From assembly GCA_037367355.1 (NCBI GenBank), contig CM074700.1, positions 2,914,001-2,978,000 of the forward strand: 64,000 nt of DNA, given 5' to 3'. This DNA is from Neoscytalidium dimidiatum (Eukaryota; Ascomycota; Dothideomycetes; Botryosphaeriales; Botryosphaeriaceae). Below are positions 56,343-64,000 of the stretch, piece after piece. The translations under genes and the position numbers were made by a program. The notes beneath the pieces were generated by a model, which was not told the DNA's origin, did not search any database, and saw nothing but the letters and a program-made list of their open reading frames with translations. Position 1 is the first letter of the stretch, and every line of letters starts with the position of its first letter.

Positions 56343-59285
56343 TTAAGTGTAACTCCGCATGGCGTCCTCATACCCAGTGCCACCCTTCAAGTCCCGTTCA
56401 AAGCTTTCAGCGACGGCTAGCACGCGCTTGATATGCTCCATACTAAGCTTCTCCTGCATGTTGACTGCAAGAGCATGGGCAGTCCGGACTGCATTTTTGA
56501 TCTGGCGGCCATTCAGTTCGTTGCGAGCCAGAGTGTCATAGTCGTCCTTATTGAACTCGACCATTTCCGCGCCCTCAAGATCACGGACCTTGCGCAAGAA
56601 CATGCGCCAAATCTCCCGCTTAGCTCGGTGACTGAGCTCTTCGTAGCGGAGACCCATGTGAATACGGCTCTGGAAAGCATCATCGAATGTTTCAACTCGA
56701 TTTGTCGTCAGGAAGAGAATGCCCTGGAAGTATTCAAGCAAGCGCAGGAAGATGGATACTAGGGCGTTACGGTGAATGTCATGCACCTGGCGCTTTTCCA
56801 GGAACACATCTGCCTCATCGAGCAGTAAGATGGCACCCCAGCTGTGTGCAATATCCATGATCTTTTGGAGCTCCTGTTCCAATCGCCAACTCTCCGTACC
56901 AAGCTCACCAGCACTAACCGCATAAAGCGGACATTTGAGGTAATCTGCAATGCCTTCAGCTGTGAGAGTCTTTCCGACACCAGGAGGTCCGTGGAGGACG
57001 AAGACCAAGCCTTTGCCTTTGCCTTGCACGACGTCATCGATAGTCTGTGCTGCATGAAATTTGTGACTGGAGACCAAAGCCTTGACGATGGACTTTTGAT
57101 TTTCTGGAAGCACGAGAGACTCAAAGGCGCCCTCGTTCCACTCAATATCACGTACGCCCGAGAGCGAGAATTCCATCCAGCGCTTTTCGGAGAAGGCAAA
57201 GCCCAAGACCACAGGAGAAGCGATCAGAAGTTCCTCTTCGGTGAATTCCTGCCTCGTCACAGTGTCGCCGTCAGCCTCTTCGGCACCCTCGGCGAGCTTA
57301 TCCAGCTTCTCAGTCTGGATCTCGTTGCCCTCGTCGTCGACAGGAACCTGAACAATATGCGGCTTCTTCTTCTCATCGTAGACGATCTTAATCTTAAACC
57401 TCTCTTTCTCTTGCTCCTCTTCCTCTTCGCCAAAATTCTGCGGCCCCTCCGTTGGCCCATCTTCGTCATCAGAGTCATCGTCACTGCAGTCACAGTAAAG
57501 ATCTATCAGATCATCTTGATCCTTGGGCTTCACCACCGAGATCGTGTAGTTCGGATTGATGCGGCGGAATATCGCCGGATCAATCATGACTCTCCCATTG
57601 ATATTGTGCTTCAGGATCATCTTCTTCCGCTTTTCGAACGCGAGTCCTTTATGGAACCGATAGTTCATTCCGGTCATCGTGACAAACTTCTTTCCACGTT
57701 CAAGGAGCTGTTTCCTCAGACCTTCGGGGTCCTTGTGATAGCGTAGCGGATATGTCGATAGACTGGTAATCTTACGAGGTCCCTTGAACGAGTCGACGTT
57801 GATCTCCAGCTCGCCTAATCCGAACGTCTTTCCATCATATTCGAGGTAACGACCTTCGACAGCATACCACTCTCCACGAATGAACGAGGACTCCTTGGTG
57901 GCGTAGTCCACCTTGAAACATCTAGGATGCTCGGCCGACCCGTACGTCGTTGTATAAGCGATTGTGTTTGGCTTGAAAAGAGCCCAAAGAAGATCGAAGG
58001 TGATGTTGCCTGCATCAAGCATGGGGTATAGAGTCTTCTTGGTCTCATCATAGTCCTCGTCAAGATACTTGATCATGACCTTGCAATGAGCAATCATTTG
58101 ACGGAGCCTCCGCTTGTTCTTCCTCTTCCTTTCCTTCTTAGCTCTGGTCTTCAAAGTTTTCTTAGCGAACTGACGGAGTTCCTCAAGGTAGAGGAACAGC
58201 ATGTTGGGGTCGATAGAGGGTTGCTCCTCTACCAAGGACACACCCTTCACATCCTTCATGACCTCTTGCAAAGCCTCCTTTAGGAGTTTGGATTTGATGT
58301 CGACCACAGTAATCTTGTACTTGTTCTCCCAGTCGAACCTTCTGCGCACGGTGAAGATGTAGGCGTCGAACTCATCAGCCGGATCCTCAGCACTCTCGGT
58401 CAACTTGTAGTTATGAATCTTGCTATCCCAGAGCTCATCGACACGCTTGAACTCCAGGGTGCTGCCCCGCTTACTCGAGGTGGCCTTCTTACCCTTCTTA
58501 GACTTGCCTTTCTTCTTGAGATTGTCGCGTGCCCTGAGCTGCTGTAGGAGTGATTCGAGAGGAGCAGAACTGCCAGCCGCCAGGGCTCTCCTCCGCTGAT
58601 CTTCCAATAGCAAGCGGTCCAACTGATCTTTGGCCGAATCAGCACCGTCCTCGGTACCGTCATCGGCCGTCGCGTCTGACTCATCCGAGTCGTCATAGTG
58701 GCGAGGCTTTTTGTTCCGACGCCGACGGCGCGAATGACGCGGCTCCTCCTCTGAAGACGAAGACTCCGAGCTGGACGAGCTGGACGAGCTGGAAGAGTCG
58801 CTATCTGAATCAGACTCCTCAGAAGACTCCGGCTCGTGCTTGGAGTTCTTGCCGTGCTTCTTTTTGCTCTTGGACTTGCTTCCCTTACCCTTTCCTTTCC
58901 CTTTCCCCTTCGTTCTGTGCACTTTTAGGCTCTTCTTACCAGCCTTCTTCTTCTTCTTGGATTGCTCTTCCTCTTCCTCGTCGCTGCTCTCATCGCTGGA
59001 TGCTGAGATGTCTGATTTTGTATCCTCGTCATCGCTGTCAGTCGACTCCTCTTCATCATCATCATGATCGTCATGGTTCTTCTTGCCCTTCTTGCCGCGC
59101 TTATGGCTCTTGGACTTGTGTTTGCGGCAGCTGCCTTTGCCCTTCTTCTTGGCAATTGAGCTTCCCGCAGCGGCACTGTTTGCGAGGTCCGTTGATGGCG
59201 TCAGCTCAGCGGGCTCAAGCTCGGTGGCGGTCTTGATCTCGACGTCCTCGCCGGCCTTCGCGTTCTCGTCGCGCGCAGTGTCCAT
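56343..59285 (-). CDS. Large AAA+ ATPase with low-complexity N-terminus
   Basis: This is a single exon of 980 aa. The ATG at 59285 is used because the frame extends to 59351 only from a GTG. Residues about 1-260 are a mosaic of Lys-rich and acidic/Ser tracts (KKGKGS repeats, then Ser/Asp/Glu runs), likely nuclear/nucleolar or chromatin-binding by composition. A folded central part (about 290-690) is typical of fungal AAA proteins with a DUF7025-like region. The single AAA+ module has Walker A GPPGVGKTLTAEG (about residue 763-775) and Walker B ILLLDEADVF (about 818-827). Sensor and arginine-finger segments (LFLTTNRVETFDDAFQSRIH) and a helical lid follow. This branch has one ATPase domain, related to the Bcs1/fidgetin-like fungal group. 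The cellular role is unknown. Confidence 0.9.
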   Translation of the reverse strand: MDTARDENAKAGEDVEIKTATELEPAELTPSTDLANSAAAGSSIAKKKGKGSCRKHKSKSHKRGKKGKKNHDDHDDDEEESTDSDDEDTKSDISASSDESSDEEEEEQSKKKKKAGKKSLKVHRTKGKGKGKGKGSKSKSKKKHGKNSKHEPESSEESDSDSDSSSSSSSSSSESSSSEEEPRHSRRRRRNKKPRHYDDSDESDATADDGTEDGADSAKDQLDRLLLEDQRRRALAAGSSAPLESLLQQLRARDNLKKKGKSKKGKKATSSKRGSTLEFKRVDELWDSKIHNYKLTESAEDPADEFDAYIFTVRRRFDWENKYKITVVDIKSKLLKEALQEVMKDVKGVSLVEEQPSIDPNMLFLYLEELRQFAKKTLKTRAKKERKRKNKRRLRQMIAHCKVMIKYLDEDYDETKKTLYPMLDAGNITFDLLWALFKPNTIAYTTTYGSAEHPRCFKVDYATKESSFIRGEWYAVEGRYLEYDGKTFGLGELEINVDSFKGPRKITSLSTYPLRYHKDPEGLRKQLLERGKKFVTMTGMNYRFHKGLAFEKRKKMILKHNINGRVMIDPAIFRRINPNYTISVVKPKDQDDLIDLYCDCSDDDSDDEDGPTEGPQNFGEEEEEQEKERFKIKIVYDEKKKPHIVQVPVDDEGNEIQTEKLDKLAEGAEEADGDTVTRQEFTEEELLIASPVVLGFAFSEKRWMEFSLSGVRDIEWNEGAFESLVLPENQKSIVKALVSSHKFHAAQTIDDVVQGKGKGLVFVLHGPPGVGKTLTAEGIADYLKCPLYAVSAGELGTESWRLEQELQKIMDIAHSWGAILLLDEADVFLEKRQVHDIHRNALVSIFLRLLEYFQGILFLTTNRVETFDDAFQSRIHMGLRYEELSHRAKREIWRMFLRKVRDLEGAEMVEFNKDDYDTLARNELNGRQIKNAVRTAHALAVNMQEKLSMEHIKRVLAVAESFERDLKGGTGYEDAMRSYT

Positions 59286-60676
59286 TATGAAAGAAGCGGC
59301 GGCGGCGGCGGGCACGCGGGCGGTGGTGCTAGAGCGGGAAGATGGGCGCACTGGTCTCGGAGCGGTCTGACACCTAGCGACTGGCGGGGCGGAAGTGGAC
59401 GCGCGGATCGGGAAGATCGTTGTGTGGGGGGTGGAGAGCGGGAGCGGAAACGGAAAAGTGGGAGCGAGCGTGCCCTGAGGATGGGGATCGCGGCGGCGGC
59501 GGCAGCGGATGCGGCGGCAGGCCTTAAGCGGGAGAAGGGGAAAAGGGAAAAGACTGCGATGTGGCGGGCGAGGCGGTTCTTATTTGGAGTGTTCTGGCTC
59601 CAATGGCAGCGGTTTGTCCAATGATCATCAGACCAAGCGCGTGCATGCGGGCGGCAGTGGCTGCTGATGGAGGGAGGTCTAGGCTGACTGAAAACGATAA
59701 TGCAGCGGCTTGTCGCTAAGGCTGCGCGGTGTAACTCAGACTGCCGGCCGGCTGGTTTGCTGTGTTGGCTCCTGTCGTCAAGAAAGCCAGAGGCCGCGCG
59801 TTGGAGCAAGGGAGCGCCACCAAGGTTAAATACTCACCGCGGTGCGCGGCATGCATGCGCGAGCGAAGCGACCGCGAGGCTGAAGCTGCTCGCTGCCTCG
59901 TGCGCCGCCGCGATCGACTGCCTTCTGACGGCGTGAGCTTGCACTTGGCTTGCATGCACAGCCAATAGCCGCACCGTTGTGCATCCCCAGTGCGCCTACT
60001 GGGTGCGGCGTTGCTAGGCTTCACTCCAACGGCTCTAGGCAAACTTCCAGTCATCCACACACCGAGCCCTTTCTTGACTCGAGATTCTTTTCTCAGCCTC
60101 ACGCCCACCCGTGCCGCTCACTCCGACTTGCTGGACCACCTGATTGCTGCCTGCGCGTAGTCCCCTCAATGTGCCGCAAGTAGCCTGCATTCTGCTGACC
60201 ATTCACAGCTATCTATATCCTCTTGGCCGTCTTTGCTCGTCTCCACCTGGCGCCCTGCTGGATATGCAACATGTAATAAGAAGCGCTCGCTAGGCAAGGG
60301 ATCTGAGCGGGCGAGAAAAAGAAAATATCCCGAGCATGCATTAGCCCATCAATTCCATTCCAGATCTTCAAATACCCTGCCGCCGACGACACAAGCGATG
60401 CCATCCGAAACAAACAAAAATTGGGATAGACCATGATGACTTGAAGCTTCTGGCCCCGCCTGCATATCCTTTGAAGCCCTGGGACAAAGGCAAACGGGAC
60501 GATAGCTCCATTCCCACGTGTCCAAGTGTTTCTGATCATTGAAGTATACCATGTTCGCGCGCTAATCGACCGTCTGGCACCCACGCACCTACCCGTGCCG
60601 CGCTTCGCCTTGCATTGTCAGCCCTGGCCAGTGAGACATGGGCATCATTCCTCCGCGCCTTGCGAGCTCGGCACAG
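59286..60676. other. Intergenic, GC-rich, no gene seen
   Basis: About 1.4 kb. It includes GCG-type trinucleotide runs (about 59294-59309 and 59489-59517) upstream of the ATPase. Overlapping frames on both strands have no motif. Confidence 0.4.
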
Positions 60677-62514
60677 CTACTTCGAATGCTTCATGTGCCC
60701 CAGCGTATGGGGATGTGCCGTCTTCATCTCCTCTTCGGGTACGCCACCGGGCAAAGAGCTTGTAGAGACGTGCTCTTGGCCTTGCACCGCTCCTGCCGTT
60801 GACTCTGGGGATTTATTGATCGCCTGATCCTGCACGGCAACGCCGCTCACAGCGAGTTCCGGATTTGAGATTGTAGGCGTCTGCGGCTGCACGTTTCTTG
60901 AGGGGGACGAATCCTCCGAATTGCTGTTGCTGGAACTGACGATCTGTTCCCCTTCACGCCCGTGTGTCTTCAAGCCCATGGTCTCATTGATTGCCGTCTC
61001 TGTACCAACAAGGCCTGACGTCTGCGCGCTCTTCTGACTCCTGACGCTGCTTGCTTTTGAGAGGTTAGGGCTGCCTCCCGGCGGTGTCTCTGTGCGTAGG
61101 CCGAGATCCTTCCCTGCCGTCCCGGTACTGTAAGATGGCTCCGTTCCCTTCCAATCGGCCGGTTTTGACTGCGGCACCTCCTCGCCTTCTTTCGGCTCGG
61201 TAATGACAACATTGAGTTTGCCTGCTTCCGAATCTGGTAGCGCTCGCCAGACCACGGCAAATTTATCGAACGCTCTGGTTCCTTTGCGGCTGCTGCCCTT
61301 GATGCCATCCATTTTGTCCCACTCCAGTTCGAATGTGCCAGAATCGTGAGCCTTGCCGTTCTGTTCTGGGCCGTTGCCTTCGAAAAAGGCATTAAACCAG
61401 ACGTGTGCTACCGAAGTGACCATAGTGTAACCACGGAGGGCGTGGTTCCGACGTTCGAAATCGACATTTATGTCGCTAGTCGGAAGGACGACACGCTTTG
61501 ACGGGCGAAAAATGACATCGCCGTACTCCGAAGGGCTGTCGCTTTCGCTCTCCTGCTCATCAGGGCTCCGTGGTTCTTCCTTGTTGGCCTTGCGGTCTAC
61601 CGGTGAGCTCGGCGTCGGGTCTCCTTCTTTAATGGCCTTCTCCAGCCTCCGCTGAGCCAGAACTTCAGAAACCACATCTGCTAGCCCGCCGTGATCTTTC
61701 ACCGTGCCTCTAACTATTTGCCTTTCCGCACGGGTGAAGGTGTGGAACGTCTTGATGACCTTGCCTTCGTCCACGTATCCCTCAATGCTGACTTTGACGC
61801 CGTTGCGGATCCCCCAGGCATGGACCTCCAGGATCTCAATCGGCCTCTCGACGTATATCTTCCCGCCCTTCGTCCAGCGATCAACGTAGCCCACCCACCG
61901 CAGCTGGCTGGGAATCGACACGCCAGGGCCAAAGCTCGGCCTCATCCTTCTCTCGGTAAACCTCTTGAGCGCGTCCTCGACCTTCCACCCCTCTTCGGCG
62001 ATCAGGTACGAGCAGCTGACGGTGCCCGACCTGCCCTTCCCGGCCTTGCAATGCACCACCACCACCCTCTCCTTGTCCGCCTTCAGCCAGTTGCGCATGC
62101 TCGCCACGATGCGCGGCACGAGCGCGAACGGCGGCGGGTGGTGGTCGGGCCACGGGAAGTGCCAGATCCGGCCGTACACCTCCTCGTCCGGGTAGCCGGT
62201 GCCCTCGGCGCGGAACTCCCAGATGGCCCATTTGTCGCCGTGGTTCTTGTCGAGGAACTTGACCAGCTGGTCGAGCGGGTTGCGGTACGCGCGCTGCGGG
62301 TAGGTGCCGCTGGGGCCGGACGTCGCGATGATCGAGTCGGTCACGTAGCACAGGTCGAGCCCGGCCTCCGGGTGCCGGGCGCGCGGGCCGGCGACGATTT
62401 GGCGGAGCAGAGAGGCCTGTTTTGCCCCGGAACAGGGCGCGGATTAGAGTTTGGGAGTTGCAGGGGAGTGGGGGCGTTGGCGGCTTGAGGTGTAAAGGCT
62501 AAGCTACGCACCAT
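60677..62514 (-). CDS. TEP1: PTEN/TEP1-like phosphoinositide 3-phosphatase
   Basis: Exons 62514-62512 and 62416-60677 give 580 aa. PTEN removes the 3-phosphate of PIP3 and related lipids. The N-terminus (MASLLRQIVAGPRARHP) leads into LDLCYVTDSIIATSGP. The WPD-loop Asp in FPWPDHHPP falls at residue 92 and the nucleophile of the P-loop HCKAGKGRSG at Cys124, the same numbers as human PTEN, which strongly supports the gene model. Two P-loop Lys are present, typical for PIP3 binding; the last Thr is replaced by Ser. A C2-like region follows (about 170-350), then a long disordered Ser/Pro/Glu tail. Exon 1 contributes only the initiator ATG: GTGCGT follows it directly and a 95-nt intron ends in ACAG before GCC. 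Confidence 0.9.
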
Positions 62515-62978
62515 TGCGCGGACAGACGTGTAACTGGGTTCGTAAGGTTGGAGGCTGGGTGGTGTGGGGAGGAGGCTGCTGTCATGCCGCGCGGTGCCGG
62601 TGCAGGTGTGATGCAGAGAGTCGTGCTGGCAATCTCATGGCTCGCACGGAGGACGGCGGGCTGCGGACACGAGAAGGCGTGGGTATTATCGCACATAGGA
62701 GCTTGATTGATGATCAGAAGATGCCCTGGCACACCAGTCGGAGATAACGTCATACTGCGCTACCCGCCCTTCCATGCCCACCACCACTGAGCTGCGCCAA
62801 GACGTCACAAGGTCTGCGAATGAAGCTTGATGGACTTCTGCTTCGCTTGCATTCTGCAACATGCTGCATAACCAAGGCTTGTGATCATCAGGGTCAGGAA
62901 GAGCTGTTCCAATGACAAGCTCCAGTTGGCTGCGAACTGCTTGTATCCATGTTTGCTACCTTGCGAAGCCTTGCCAGC
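62515..62978. other. Intergenic, PTEN promoter and PPR 3' flank
   Basis: Nothing specific is seen. Short frames on both strands have no motif. Confidence 0.35.
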
Positions 62979-64000
62979 TCACCGGGTGAGATCTACATCC
63001 TCCTCCGATACCTTCCCCCAGTTCGCATCCAGCCAATCCCTCACGAACCGGATGCTATTGGCATCCACGCCACATTCCCTCATCACGTCTATTACCTGCC
63101 AGGCCCGTGGGTCCTTGGCTCGCGCGCACCGGCGAGCCATTGCAATGAAAGTACCTGCCCTTGGTGTCCATCCTCGGCTCCGCATTTCCTCGTAGTATCG
63201 GAACGCATCATCGTAGTTGTTTCGTTCACCCAAGCAGATGAGAAGAAGCCGATCGTACGTCAGTGCATCTGGCTCCACATTCCGCTCCACCATCTCAGCA
63301 GCCAGAAACATGGCCAGATCCTTGCGGTTAGGACAGCCTCTGAAGAGGATGTTGAAGGTTGTCGTTGAGGGGCCACTCTCGCAAACAGTGTGCAACGCTT
63401 TGTATATGTCGACGGCGTGATCTAAATTGTTGCGGTGGATAGATGCCTCTATCAATGCATTGATCGCTGCAATGGGGACTGTGTTACCCTCATCCTTTAA
63501 CGACCGCAACAGATCGAACAGCTGTATCGCACGATCAGGCTCAGCGCGTGCCCATCTAAAGAGCGTTCTCGTCGAAAACTCGTCAGGCGGCGTGCCACTG
63601 CTCTGCATAATGCATAGCACGGAAAGTGCTGTCTTCATGTCCCCGGCTTGGATGTAGGAATCAACGAGCATCTCGTAGTGCTGTTGCGTCAAAACCTCCT
63701 TTCGCTCGCCAAGCAGGCGGAAGACTGCTGTAGCTAGCTCGGTGTCTGCATGTCGTGCAGCTGAAGTGAGAGTGTGGAAGCAGATACCAGAGGAAGGGTT
63801 GAGATATCCTGGGTCGACTTGCTGCCGCCAAACATACTCTATTGCAGGGTGCTACAGAATTGTCAGCCACCATATCCTCGCCAGCCGATACAGATAACTC
63901 ACGTTCATAGTATTACTGGCAGCATCCAGAAGGGCATACCAGACAGCCTTTGAGATGTTTCGTTCCCCGACGTCGACGCGTTGTTGAATGAGCCTTAGTG
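62979..64000 (-). CDS. Pentatricopeptide-repeat protein, 3' part (runs off window)
   Basis: Two exons are visible: 64000-63903 (open to the right edge) and 63851-62979 ending in a stop. They give about 323 C-terminal residues. Repeats of about 35 residues with helix-turn-helix pattern are evident, for example HYEMLVDSYIQAGDMKTALS, AAINALIEASIHRNNLDHAV, TTFNILFRGCPNRKDLAMFL and ALTYDRLLLICLGERNNYDD. The linking phrase MRSRGWTPRAGTFIAMARRC marks another repeat. Fungal PPR proteins of this kind usually act on mitochondrial RNAs; the target here is unknown. The 51-nt intron (63852-63902) has a GTGAGT donor and a TGTAG acceptor and preserves frame. The start lies outside the window. Confidence 0.88.

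Noticed and set aside
58550..59236. 228-codon antisense frame over the AAA ATPase N-terminus
   Set aside because: It is the complement of Lys/Glu/Ser repeats read as Ser/Pro runs; not coding.
61691..62488. 265-codon antisense frame over PTEN
   Set aside because: It is a mirror frame of a high-GC exon; the sense strand carries the phosphatase motifs.
1..64000. CRISPR arrays, phage-like or bacterial mobile elements, secondary-metabolite backbone genes
   Set aside because: No regularly spaced repeats, integrase/transposase motifs, or PKS/NRPS/terpene-type domains were seen; the region is eukaryotic and intron-rich.

Overview
This is nuclear DNA of a filamentous ascomycete (Pezizomycotina). The genes are compact. 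Their introns are short (mostly 47-80 nt), with GTAAGT/GTATGT-type donors, CTAAC/CTGAC-like branch sites and YAG acceptors. The gene set is typical of moulds: Spo71, Vac1/Pep7, Met8, SRF1, Mit_KHE1, CHR-type chromate transporter, CBM18 lectin, DUF1275. The first 635 bases show the extreme signature of repeat-induced point mutation (RIP), which fits a Pezizomycotina genome. I cannot fix the class; a dothideomycete is only a guess. No operons, CRISPR arrays, rRNA or tRNA genes were found. I resolved 28 protein genes, 27 complete and one running off the right edge, by joining exons by eye so that reading frames and family motifs stay continuous.

Layout. 1-635 is a RIP-destroyed repeat edge. 2.4-10.2 kb holds four minus-strand genes: cullin-1, a cupin, a SAP-like multi-helix membrane protein and a chromate-transporter homolog carrying a one-base frameshift. 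11.0-20.1 kb holds plus-strand genes: a mitochondrial carrier, a zinc alcohol dehydrogenase, a charged nuclear-like protein, a DJ-1/PfpI protein and an SDR lacking its usual catalytic residues. 20.3-26.0 kb has Mit_KHE1 divergent from SRF1, then a His-rich orphan and a membrane-tailed thioredoxin. 26.4-32.1 kb has a small conserved-looking protein and the large PH-domain gene Spo71. 32.6-42.4 kb has two hormone-sensitive-lipase-type esterases, Vac1/Pep7 divergent from Met8, and a METTL16-type RNA m6A methyltransferase. 43.3-48.1 kb has a secreted three-domain chitin-binding protein and mitochondrial uS4m divergent from the La protein. 48.1-56.3 kb is gene-poor, with only a DUF1275 membrane protein and a GNAT acetyltransferase. 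56.3-64.0 kb has a 980-residue AAA+ ATPase, a PTEN/TEP1 phosphatase and the 3' part of a PPR gene.

Functionally this is a housekeeping neighbourhood, not an obvious biosynthetic cluster or a new system. Several genes act in mitochondria (carrier, Mit_KHE1, uS4m, probably the PPR protein) and several in membrane or phosphoinositide biology (SRF1, Spo71, Vac1, PTEN). The observations most worth checking are the 8-nt microexon in the METTL16 homolog, the PTEN gene whose initiator ATG is an exon by itself, the frameshift in the chromate transporter, the SDR without catalytic Tyr/Ser, the triple RRxS insert in the DJ-1 protein, the G-quadruplex/hairpin element near 18.05 kb, and the RIP edge with no CpA or TpG.
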